Source of the DNA: Candidatus Stahliibacteriota bacterium
Lineage (GTDB): Bacteria; Hydrothermota; Tepidihabitantia; B3-TA06
NCBI GenBank assembly: GCA_030592225.1
Contig: JAUVJT010000050.1
Span: 1 to 11,556 of the forward strand
Reading direction: 5' to 3'
DNA length: 11,556 nt
The notes under the pieces were generated by a model, which was given only the letters and a program-made list of their open reading frames with translations, made no database searches and had not been told where the DNA came from. Made by a program: the position numbers and the translations under genes. Below are positions 1 through 5,894 of this stretch, piece by piece (the stretch's first letter is position 1; every line of letters begins with the position of its first letter).

Positions 1-1
1 G

Positions 2-814
2 CTGCTGCATGGCTTAATTTTCTTCCTCTCGTTGGATTTAACGGGACGCAGAGTAAGTACTGAAGCAGGTGAAAACCTGGATGTAGCCTATGATCCTACT
101 TTGCCTCCCAAGGCCCAGCAGCTTGTTAAACAGGAACAGCAGTTCATGCCTTCTGGAACTACTGATGAAAGTGCTCCCATCGACCTTTCTAAGAATAAGG
201 TTTCCTTCCAGTCCCAGATAGATGTCGATGAGTTCTCACTGGACCAGGGACAGGCCAGCTTGACCGGAGACGTTATTCGCATCAATCCGAATGCAAGGCT
301 TTCGACCGAGGATATATTGGCCTCGGCCCCGATCGATATCTCACGCAGCCTCGGCGGTACCGGTGCGCAGAATCCTTTCGATCAGATTGCTTCGGGTGCG
401 GGTAGTTCTATCGAGTTGGACAGCAGGGCCACCCAGATTGGCTCTCAGGTAGAAAAGCCCAAGTTTGATCAGGGCGATGCTGGTTCAGGTAAGGATGCTG
501 CCGATGCCGCAGGTAGCGGCGCCAAGACGTCTGGATTCTCGCTTATCGGAGACCTGTCGCGTGGAGACATTGTAAGTAGTGCCATGCCGCCTTATCCACC
601 ATGGGCTCGACAAAAGGGTTTGACCAACGTTACCGTTAGTATTCGGTTCTCAGTTGATGCTGCGGGGAACGTGCTTTCCACCATGATTGTGGCCAAAAGT
701 ACAGGTTACCCCAATTGGGACTCCACGGTTAAATCGGCGCTGGCTCGTTGGAAATTCAAACCGGGCCAGGGCAAACGAAACGGTACAATTACTTTCAGGT
801 TCATCTTGAATTAG
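2..814 (+). CDS. TonB/TolA-like energy transducer, C-terminal part (5' end outside window)
   Basis: The reading frame is open to the left edge: upstream of the TTG at 32 it continues as LLHGLIFFLSLDL, the end of a hydrophobic segment, so 32 is not the true start and the gene is cut by the window. After this inner-membrane anchor comes a long, low-complexity periplasmic linker rich in Gly, Ala, Ser and Asp, with a repeated PID(L/I)S motif and none of the usual Pro/Lys richness. The last ~80 residues (about 563-811) form a TonB C-terminal domain: MPPYPPWARQKG, a V-x-I-x-F strand, DAAGNV, STGYPNWD and ALARWKFKPG are hallmark positions. Such proteins transmit proton-motive force from ExbB/ExbD to outer-membrane partners; exbBD may lie just upstream, outside the window. 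The stop overlaps the Shine-Dalgarno of the next gene, so the two are probably co-transcribed. Confidence 0.9.
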   Translation: MLHGLIFFLSLDLTGRRVSTEAGENLDVAYDPTLPPKAQQLVKQEQQFMPSGTTDESAPIDLSKNKVSFQSQIDVDEFSLDQGQASLTGDVIRINPNARLSTEDILASAPIDISRSLGGTGAQNPFDQIASGAGSSIELDSRATQIGSQVEKPKFDQGDAGSGKDAADAAGSGAKTSGFSLIGDLSRGDIVSSAMPPYPPWARQKGLTNVTVSIRFSVDAAGNVLSTMIVAKSTGYPNWDSTVKSALARWKFKPGQGKRNGTITFRFILN

Positions 815-818
815 GAGG
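813..818 (+). promoter_or_regulatory. Shine-Dalgarno AGGAGG that fixes the start at 829
   Basis: AGGAGG overlaps the TAG stop of the TonB-like gene and lies 10 nt before the ATG at 829 (7 nt before an in-frame TTG at 826). It shows that the longer frame from 748 is an artefact and suggests translational coupling. Confidence 0.8.
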
Positions 819-828
819 AGTTAGATTG

Positions 829-1659
829 ATGAAGAAGAGTCTACTACTTAGTGCCATCCTTACTCTGGTAGTATTACTGCCGGCGGTAGTTTTTGCGCAG
901 AATTTTGATGAGCAGATTATTACAGGTAAGGCAATCATAGAAAACAAACCCAAGGCGTTTTACTATGGAATAGATCCCTACCAACCTGTAGGAATCCTGC
1001 TAGGCTCAAACAGGTTTATCCTCGATGATAATCTGCTTACCCAGGTTGAGAAAGCTGTTGGTCAGAGCACCTTTATGGCGGATCCTTACCTTTTGCGGAT
1101 TCCCGTGCAGGTACCTAATGTCTATGATCTCGACCATGAGACCTTGAGTTTGGAAACGGCGCCTTACCAGGAACGTGGAGTCAGCGAATGGGAAGTGCAG
1201 ATGCTGGATGCACGCGGCATGACTTTCCGCACTCTTTTAGGTAAAGGTACCCTGCCCGCTGCCATAACCTGGGACGGGCGCGGCGACGAGCCCAGCATGG
1301 TCATGGCCGTAGGTGATGTTTATTCTTACATCATTATCCTGACTATGAGGGATGGATCACGTATGCGTAAGATCGGTAGACCAATTGATCTGAATGGACT
1401 CGTCTATGACAACGTGGTTGCGCTAAAGGAATCAGAGGTAGCTACCTACGATGTGACTATCCCGGAGAGAATAGCACGCTATTACCAATACGTTCTCAAT
1501 CGCTTCAAGGAGAAAGGCTACTCTCGGATTAAGATAGTGGCTTCAGATTCCTACATAGCCGAGGCCGCAAAGCGTTATCTTGATGACCGTCTCTACCATA
1601 CTGAGATTACGGTTCAGGAAAACCCGGAATATGCACGTATGGAGTTTATCTTCGATTAA
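829..1659 (+). CDS. Exported protein with FlgD Ig-like and divergent OmpA-like domains
   Basis: 276 residues starting at ATG 829, chosen because of the AGGAGG at 813-818 and because it places a signal peptide at the N-terminus (KKS, hydrophobic 5-21, cleavage likely after VFA at residue 23). Residues 119-187 look like a FlgD-type Ig fold: W-E-V-Q-M-L-D-x-x-G, ITWDGRG, a VGDVYSY strand and a following DG turn. Residues ~205-276 have the alternating helix/strand pattern of an OmpA C-terminal domain (YVLNRFKEKGYSRIKIVASD, then AAKRYL, then YARMEFIF). The peptidoglycan-binding motif typical of OmpA/Pal is missing, so that assignment is weak. It follows a TonB-like gene by 14 nt. The pair resembles the TolA-Pal end of a Tol-like cluster, which is inference. 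There is no lipobox, so it should be periplasmic or loosely outer-membrane associated. Confidence 0.75.
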   Translation: MKKSLLLSAILTLVVLLPAVVFAQNFDEQIITGKAIIENKPKAFYYGIDPYQPVGILLGSNRFILDDNLLTQVEKAVGQSTFMADPYLLRIPVQVPNVYDLDHETLSLETAPYQERGVSEWEVQMLDARGMTFRTLLGKGTLPAAITWDGRGDEPSMVMAVGDVYSYIIILTMRDGSRMRKIGRPIDLNGLVYDNVVALKESEVATYDVTIPERIARYYQYVLNRFKEKGYSRIKIVASDSYIAEAAKRYLDDRLYHTEITVQENPEYARMEFIFD

Positions 1660-1691
1660 AGGATAAAGAGAGGACTTTAGATAAAAAGCCG

Positions 1692-1721
1692 AAGGCCCGT
1701 GTGCTTGACACGGGCCTTTTT
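1692..1721 (+). terminator. Rho-independent terminator of the TonB/FlgD-Ig unit
   Basis: AAGGCCCGTGT (1692-1702) pairs perfectly with ACACGGGCCTT (1708-1718) around the 5-nt loop GCTTG, followed by a T run ending at 1721. It begins 33 nt after the stop at 1659. Its loop and 3' arm also contain the -35 box of the following tRNA promoter. Confidence 0.9.
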
Positions 1722-1732
1722 ACTAATATAAT
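1705..1732 (+). promoter_or_regulatory. Consensus promoter for tRNA-Asp, nested in the terminator
   Basis: TTGACA (1705-1710), a 16-nt spacer and TATAAT (1727-1732), both hexamers perfect sigma-70-type consensus. The -35 begins in the loop of the upstream terminator and runs into its 3' arm. The expected start is near 1739, giving a leader of about 80 nt before the mature tRNA. Confidence 0.8.
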
Positions 1733-1735
1733 TTG

Positions 1736-1796
1736 CTTCTTATCGCATAAGAAGTATTTGCTTGAAGGCAGGAATGCAGTTTGTATAGCAAGCTGC
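1736..1796 (+). other. Two hairpins in the tRNA-Asp leader
   Basis: CTTCTTAT (1736-1743) is a perfect 8-bp inverted repeat with ATAAGAAG (1747-1754) around CGC. A second hairpin pairs GCAGTTTG (1776-1783) with CAAGCTGC (1789-1796), including one T-G pair, around TATAG. Both lie in the predicted 5' leader removed during tRNA maturation. No function is evident from sequence. Confidence 0.5.
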
Positions 1797-1819
1797 CAAA
1801 ACCTTGCCTGGTAAGATCA

Positions 1820-1894
1820 GGAGCCGTAGTTCAGCTTGGATAGAACGCTAGCCTGTCACGCTAGAGGTCGCGAGTTCGAATCTCGTCGGCTCCG
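1820..1894 (+). tRNA. tRNA-Asp (anticodon GTC)
   Basis: A complete cloverleaf can be drawn. Acceptor GGAGCCG (1820-1826) pairs with CGGCTCC (1887-1893). D stem GTTC (1829-1832) pairs with GAAC (1843-1846). Anticodon stem CTAGC (1848-1852) pairs with GCTAG (1860-1864), with anticodon GTC at 1855-1857. T stem GCGAG (1870-1874) pairs with CTCGT (1882-1886) around the loop TTCGAAT. The discriminator base is G (1894), as usual for Asp. CCA is not encoded, so it must be added by the nucleotidyltransferase. GTC anticodons carry queuosine at position 34 in organisms that make it, and the window also encodes QueH. Confidence 0.97.
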
Positions 1895-1903
1895 TTCCTT
1901 TAA

Positions 1904-1939
1904 CACAGGCCGGAGATTTAACAAAATCTCCGGCCTGTG
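1904..1939 (+). terminator. 16-bp perfect hairpin after tRNA-Asp, probable terminator/processing signal
   Basis: The 16-nt arms 1904-1919 and 1924-1939 are perfectly complementary (core CAGGCCGGAGAT) around the loop AACA. It starts 10 nt after the tRNA. Only a short ATCTTT follows rather than a T run, so it is not a textbook intrinsic terminator. It could also protect the 3' end or block transcription from both sides. Confidence 0.6.
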
Positions 1940-1990
1940 ATCTTTCGAGCGCTACGATTCCCCGACCGGTTTCTTGCCCGTAACACCAGT

Positions 1991-2112
1991 AACCCGTATC
2001 CCTCCGGGGTATTCTCACAATAAGCCGGAGCATACGCTCCGGTCACAAGGAGATAACACCCGTAACACTCCCGTAACATCTGCCAACCCTTACCCCTTCG
2101 GGGTATTTTCAC
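1991..2112. repeat. Imperfect 28-nt direct repeat pair
   Basis: Copies at 1991-2018 and 2085-2112 match at 24 of 28 positions. Both run from AACCC through a CGGGGTATT core to a final TCAC. Between them lies a 7-bp hairpin (CCGGAGC 2025-2031, ATAC, GCTCCGG 2036-2042) and two of the CCCGTAAC words. Confidence 0.65.
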
Positions 2113-2225
2113 CATATCCAGGAACATGCGTTTCTGGTCTTTAAAGACATAATACCTCCGTACCAGAAACACACCAACGGTCTCAGTACTTCGAGACCAA
2201 CCGTTCGCCATCAGCTAGTCCGAAC

Positions 2226-2267
2226 AAATTTGAAATTTAGAATTTGCGATTTGAAATTTGAATTGCG
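2226..2267. repeat. AT-rich heptamer tandem array
   Basis: Consecutive 7-nt units AAATTTG, AAATTTA, GAATTTG, CGATTTG, AAATTTG and a degenerate AATTGCG run without gaps from 2226. The array lies about 30 nt past the stop of the convergent exporter gene. It is followed at once by GTAACACCAGTA, a 12-mer also present at 1980-1991. Confidence 0.7.
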
Positions 2268-2295
2268 TAACACCAGTACCCGCAACCCGTAACGT

Positions 2296-2946
2296 TTATT
2301 TGTTTTCGGTTGGGGAGTTCTTATTCCTTTTTTCCAGCCACTTGGAGATAAGCCATAGAGCAGGCAGGATGATTAATGCGGCCAGGAGTCCCCACCATCC
2401 CAGCATGGTGAGTGATGTGACTATTACGTCAGCGGTCAGCACTCCCAGGCAAATCGTGAAGAAAGAACGCCATGGATGCATCCGTAAAACCGTTGCAATC
2501 AGTGTACCTGTCCACGCTCCGGTGATGGGCAGAGGGATTGCCACAAACAGAAAAAGTCCCAGGTACTCGTAGCGTTCGATGAGTCCCCTTTTTCTCTTCG
2601 CATGAGTAAGGAGCCAGTCGAAGAAGCGACGGAATAACTTGATGCGGCCCAGGAGCTTCATCACGACATCCAGTAGAAAAAGAATGGGGATGACAGGCAG
2701 AATGTTCCCCACAAGTGCGATGAGTGAAGTCTGCAGCCATGGCAGGTTAAAAACATGTACCCCCACGGGTATGGCTCCTCGTAACTCAGATATGGGCAGC
2801 ATTGAAAGGATTAATACCACCAGCCATTCCCCAAGTCCCTCTCCCTTCAGTAATTCCCCGATGCTTTCTGAAATTCCCCCGCCGCATGCGAATACGGTAA
2901 ATATCGCCAGCCCTGTCAGGGCAAGCCTGCTTTTCTTCTGTGCCAT
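2296..2946 (-). CDS. Small multidrug export family protein (COG2426/PF06695-like)
   Basis: A 216-residue polytopic inner-membrane protein with about five or six hydrophobic segments (roughly 8-22, 40-58, 72-95, 127-150, 160-181, 183-202). It carries the family signature blocks SMLPISELRGAIPVG (48-62), GNILPVIP (80-87) and VAIPLPITGAWTGTLIA (135-151). Despite the family name, transport substrates are poorly established, so drug export should not be assumed. It starts at ATG 2946, preceded on the minus strand by a weak GGAG. The first 31 nt overlap the 3' end of the VWA gene, so it is the last gene of a translationally coupled operon. A Cys at residue 21 sits in a poor lipobox context (VFAC) and is not read as a lipoprotein signal. 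No clear T-run terminator follows the TAA stop. Confidence 0.85.
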   Translation of the reverse strand: MAQKKSRLALTGLAIFTVFACGGGISESIGELLKGEGLGEWLVVLILSMLPISELRGAIPVGVHVFNLPWLQTSLIALVGNILPVIPILFLLDVVMKLLGRIKLFRRFFDWLLTHAKRKRGLIERYEYLGLFLFVAIPLPITGAWTGTLIATVLRMHPWRSFFTICLGVLTADVIVTSLTMLGWWGLLAALIILPALWLISKWLEKRNKNSPTENK

Positions 2947-4721
2947 ATCTCCACGAGTAATAATATCCCCACGAGAATCACTAAGTATGGGGTTTGGAGG
3001 GGTTTGAAGTTAAATGTCTTCCTGCGGGGCAGGGATTGGATAACGTCCTTCAGTTCTTCTCGGGCCAGAAGTTTGCCCGAGTTCTGCTTTGCCAGATGGG
3101 CAAGTAACTGGTGATTGGCTCCACGGGATGGTTGTTCAGGTAAAGCTTCGGTTACTCCCACCTCTCCTTTCGGGGCAAATCCCTGATCGTTCCATCCCAA
3201 GTAGAGGCGATAATTGCCTGCAGGTGGAGTTCCGGAAAGCCGCAGCGAATGAGCGCTCAGAGGCATAACGCAGAGAGCATGAGAATCAGGTATTAGCCAG
3301 GCCTGAATCTCATGCCCGGTTATTTCCACTTCGGAGGCGAGCTCTATCCTTAGAGAGGCGTCTGTCGCTTCTTCAACTTCAAACCTGAATGGAAATCCAG
3401 CGCCTTCAGCCAGAAAGACCAGTGTGGTCCGGATGAAATTCCTGAAACCTTCCCTGTCCATGCGGATGGCCTCGAGGAGACCGGGTAACTGTATCTGTAC
3501 GGTACGTACAGGCGTGTTGGTTTTGGCCATGAATACGGCTCCGTTTTCACCCAGGAGCGTCTGCGCCCCGGGTTTCGTTACGTACATCATTGACGAGGAA
3601 TGCTCGCCGTAGGCTGTTTGGGGCTGCCAATTTGCCATGAGCAGTTGGGCGAGGGGTGAACGTTGCCAGGGAGGAGCAGGGTCGAGTTTGCGCTGGGTTA
3701 TTTTCATGGGGAATAAATTGCTCAGTCCGGGTGATGATTGTTCGGTTGAGGCGATAAAGAGTATGGGAATACCCTTCTCAGCGTTGCTTTTTATGAGCCG
3801 CTGGGTCAGAACAGAAAGATCTGCTCGTAGTGGTCCAACGACCAGCACGTCAGGTCTCCCGGAAGTTTCCCCCATGATAATGCCCGGTGCAATTTCTACG
3901 CAGGTAGAAAGTTTTATTCCAGGCAGCGAACGCAATGCCTGGAGTATCGATTCCGTTTCCAGGGTGATTGCCCCGGCGACGAAAAGAATTTTCAGTGTTT
4001 TTGATTTGCGGGCAGGGTGGAAGAAAAAAGAGTTGTTGTCGAGTCTGTCTTCGGCAGGCAAGCTGTTAAGTTCGAGACGAAAGCTGGTCTCAGAAAGCGC
4101 GTTGGGGATGGGGAGGGTAAGTTCAGTCAAACCGTCGCCCGCAATCCTCACTTCGTGTTTTGCAATCTTGTCATTGTCTTTATAGAAGCTTAACTGAGTC
4201 AAGGCCTCGGAGTTAAGATTTGATCTCAAGCGAATTCGAATTCGGGCTGAATCCAGCATATCCACTTCTTCTATACCAATGTCCGGCAGATTCTCCTCAC
4301 CTATGGCGATAACCTGGATGGGTACGGCCAGCTGCCTGCCTTCGGGGTTTTCAGGGCCGTTGTGTCGTCCATCGCTTACCAGCAGGATGAGGTCCGCGTC
4401 TGCAGGATCAAGCAAGTCGAGGGCGGAGCGGATGTCGGTGTGAGCGCCGTTGAATTTGATTGTGGCCGGGTTGTTGACAGGCACGAGCGAATCGGCAAAT
4501 CGGTAGGCATCCAGGATTATATCCCCTTGCAGGGCTTTTAATTCCTCCACGAGTTTCAGGTATTGTAATTGTTTCTTTTGATCTGACATGCTAAAGGAGG
4601 CGTCTACCAGTAGAATTATTCGCGGCAGAGCCCCGGGTTTGGGCAGATTGATGACAGGTATGAAAAGAATTGCCAGGCCGCCCAGTACCAGGATACGAAG
4701 AATCCAGTTAAGGGGTTTCAC
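2916..4721 (-). CDS. VWA-domain membrane protein with N- and C-terminal anchors
   Basis: 601 residues. An N-terminal membrane segment (about 7-24) precedes a von Willebrand factor A domain with a full MIDAS metal site: D40-A-S42-F-S44, T95 in AHTDIRSA and D117 in LLVSDGRHN. Residues ~148-235 look like a beta-rich domain. Residues ~241-340 (KILFVAGAITLETESILQAL, DVLVVGPL, IPILFIAS) resemble the class I glutamine-amidotransferase-like fold seen in related BatA-type membrane proteins, with no evident catalytic Cys. A single C-terminal helix lies at 578-592. The bulk should therefore face the periplasm. The start is GTG at 4721, overlapping the TGA of the upstream lipoprotein gene (GTGA). There is no clear Shine-Dalgarno, so translation is probably coupled. 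Such VWA proteins usually mediate protein-protein contacts in envelope complexes; the partner here is unknown. Confidence 0.85.
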   Translation of the reverse strand: MKPLNWILRILVLGGLAILFIPVINLPKPGALPRIILLVDASFSMSDQKKQLQYLKLVEELKALQGDIILDAYRFADSLVPVNNPATIKFNGAHTDIRSALDLLDPADADLILLVSDGRHNGPENPEGRQLAVPIQVIAIGEENLPDIGIEEVDMLDSARIRIRLRSNLNSEALTQLSFYKDNDKIAKHEVRIAGDGLTELTLPIPNALSETSFRLELNSLPAEDRLDNNSFFFHPARKSKTLKILFVAGAITLETESILQALRSLPGIKLSTCVEIAPGIIMGETSGRPDVLVVGPLRADLSVLTQRLIKSNAEKGIPILFIASTEQSSPGLSNLFPMKITQRKLDPAPPWQRSPLAQLLMANWQPQTAYGEHSSSMMYVTKPGAQTLLGENGAVFMAKTNTPVRTVQIQLPGLLEAIRMDREGFRNFIRTTLVFLAEGAGFPFRFEVEEATDASLRIELASEVEITGHEIQAWLIPDSHALCVMPLSAHSLRLSGTPPAGNYRLYLGWNDQGFAPKGEVGVTEALPEQPSRGANHQLLAHLAKQNSGKLLAREELKDVIQSLPRRKTFNFKPLQTPYLVILVGILLLVEIWHRRKAGLP

Positions 4722-5707
4722 GGGATAAGTTGATTCAATCTCGCTGGAGAGGCTGCCGGACTGGTTGAGAGAATGATGCTGTCGGGAAGAGGATCGGCGG
4801 AAATGCTTGCTTCTTGTTCGTATATGCCGTTGCCGTCGCCGTCAAACCATGCCTGTATCCTTGTTCCTTTTCGCTGCTGTACGGACGTAATAAAAGCTCC
4901 TGCTGAATCGGCGATGGTGAGAGCGAATACGTCATCAGATGTTTTGAATAATATGATTGCCGAGGCGGCCGGTTTGCCCTGCATGGTTATTACCTTACCC
5001 CCTAGATCGTGAAGGACGAGGCCGGTATCCGAATGAACGTATGCTGCCCTGCCATATGTTGTGCCATTGCCTGCGAAGTCGAAAACACCTCCCAAGAGCG
5101 CAAAGTAGAATGGCTGGCCTTGCAGGGTGGTGTCGGATACGCGCATCTTGTAACGGGTCAGGTCGCGGTTCCATGAGGCCTGCAGCTTTTCGTCCGAGAG
5201 ACCTGGAGCGGTAATTATCTGCATCCCGCGGCCGGTATCAACCGGTTCACTGAACTGAAAACTTATTGTGTATGGAAAGGACGTTTTGGGTTCTGGAGGA
5301 GATATAAGTATGCTTGCAGGGGTGGTATCGCGTCGAGTTGAGGCGCTGAAGCTCAAATGGATTGAAGCCGCGTTTCCTTCAGGGTCCACAACAAGACCTG
5401 ATATTCGATAGGTCGCATCAATTAAGGGAGAGGTCAAAAGGATTACGGAGCGTCCCCGGGAGTCGTTTGGGTCAGTTGCCGCGAATCGTATCTCGGCAGT
5501 ATCGCTGCGTGAGGAAATAAGAAAGGTGTTGGCAAGCACGTCGAGGGAATCGATCTTCTCATCGAAATTCAGGACGACTTGGGTCTGGTTTATTGAAGTT
5601 ACTGAAAGAAGATGTGGTGGGAATTTATCTGTGTTGGGTATGGTCCCCTGACGTGCACATCCTGCAAGAAGCACGAGTATCAATAAGAAGGGTTTTCTTT
5701 TTCGCAT
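4718..5707 (-). CDS. Lipoprotein with Ig-like (SbsA/Big_5-type) domains
   Basis: 329 residues. The type II signal peptide MRKRKPFLLILVLLAGC has a canonical lipobox LAGC with the lipidated Cys at 17. Two repeats of an SbsA/Big_5-like Ig fold are visible: ~29-122 (PPHLLSVTSINQTQVVLNFDEKID) and ~128-226 (PASILISPPEPKTSFPYTISFQFSEPVD). The C-terminal region (234-325) resembles a carboxypeptidase-regulatory-like beta domain and contains WFDGDGNGIYE (288-297), a D-x-D-x-N calcium-loop-like stretch. The ATG at 5707 is supported by the perfect lipoprotein signal. There is no Shine-Dalgarno, and a -10 box ends 7 nt upstream, implying a leaderless message. It is first in the operon with the VWA and exporter genes. 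It may be a surface or periplasmic partner of the VWA protein, which is inference. Confidence 0.87.
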   Translation of the reverse strand: MRKRKPFLLILVLLAGCARQGTIPNTDKFPPHLLSVTSINQTQVVLNFDEKIDSLDVLANTFLISSRSDTAEIRFAATDPNDSRGRSVILLTSPLIDATYRISGLVVDPEGNAASIHLSFSASTRRDTTPASILISPPEPKTSFPYTISFQFSEPVDTGRGMQIITAPGLSDEKLQASWNRDLTRYKMRVSDTTLQGQPFYFALLGGVFDFAGNGTTYGRAAYVHSDTGLVLHDLGGKVITMQGKPAASAIILFKTSDDVFALTIADSAGAFITSVQQRKGTRIQAWFDGDGNGIYEQEASISADPLPDSIILSTSPAASPARLNQLIP

Positions 5708-5713
5708 GGGGTG

Positions 5714-5741
5714 ATGATACCTGTAGGAGGCAAGGTGTCAA
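5714..5741 (-). promoter_or_regulatory. Promoter of the lipoprotein-VWA-exporter operon (leaderless)
   Basis: On the minus strand TTGACA (5741-5736), a 16-nt spacer and TATCAT (5719-5714). Exactly 6 nt (CACCCC) separate the -10 from the ATG at 5707, so transcription should start at or within a base or two of the initiation codon. Confidence 0.75.
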
Positions 5742-5799
5742 GGGGGGCGAGTCGTCAAATCAGTCCATTATATCTCGCAGATGCAGGTTCGGTTAAGGG

Positions 5800-5827
5800 T
5801 TGACAGCCGCAATTCTCTTTCTATACT
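5800..5827 (+). promoter_or_regulatory. Promoter of the PorV-like/purA unit
   Basis: TTGACA (5800-5805), a 16-nt spacer and TATACT (5822-5827). It is divergent from the operon promoter at 5714-5741, with 58 nt between the two -35 boxes. The expected start is near 5834, giving a leader of about 60 nt. Confidence 0.8.
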
Positions 5828-5837
5828 TAGATTATCT

Positions 5838-5884
5838 ATCTTCAAGGTCGGGAAACCTTGAAGATTAAGAGACCTTTAAGGAGG
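5838..5884 (+). promoter_or_regulatory. 5' leader hairpin and strong Shine-Dalgarno of the PorV-like gene
   Basis: ATCTTCAAGGT (5838-5848) is perfectly complementary to ACCTTGAAGAT (5855-5865) around the loop CGGGAA, placing an 11-bp stem almost at the predicted 5' end. It is followed by AAGGAGG (5878-5884), 10 nt before ATG 5895. ACCTT words at 5855-5859 and 5872-5876 could pair with the Shine-Dalgarno instead. The hairpin may stabilise the mRNA or modulate translation. Confidence 0.65.
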
Positions 5885-5894
5885 TTGAGAAGTT

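Larger units (their letters stand above)
1895..2295. other. Gene-free, repeat-rich intergenic region
   Basis: About 400 nt between tRNA-Asp and the converging operon end. Frames crossing it lack ribosome binding sites, have implausible composition or run antisense to the tRNA, so no gene is called. It holds the tRNA hairpin, four copies of CCCGTAAC (1977-1984, 2059-2066, 2070-2077, 2286-2293), a 28-nt near-repeat (1991-2018 and 2085-2112, 24/28 identical), and hairpins at 2025-2042 and 2179-2198. An AT-rich heptamer array (2226-2267) lies at its end. Confidence 0.7.

Noticed and set aside
32..34. TTG as start of the TonB-like gene
   Set aside because: The frame is open to the left edge and encodes the end of a membrane segment upstream, so the gene starts outside the window.
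748..828. N-terminal extension of the FlgD-Ig/OmpA-like gene
   Set aside because: It overlaps the TonB-like domain in another frame and would bury the signal peptide; AGGAGG at 813-818 supports ATG 829.
1848..2033. Minus-strand frame of 61 residues
   Set aside because: It runs antisense through tRNA-Asp and the tRNA hairpin; the translated GTEPTRFELATSS-type tail is a familiar artefact of tRNA-overlapping frames.
1918..2211. Minus-strand frame of 97 residues
   Set aside because: No Shine-Dalgarno or promoter, composition heavy in Cys, Arg and Tyr, and its sequence is made of the intergenic repeats and hairpin arm.
2884..2886. Cys21 of the exporter-family protein as a lipoprotein site
   Set aside because: The context VFAC has Phe at -2, a poor lipobox, and the family is polytopic without lipidation.
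4231..4244. CGAATTCGAATTCG palindrome inside the VWA gene
   Set aside because: It encodes the alternating Arg-Ile stretch in ARIRIRLRS of a beta strand; nothing suggests a regulatory site.
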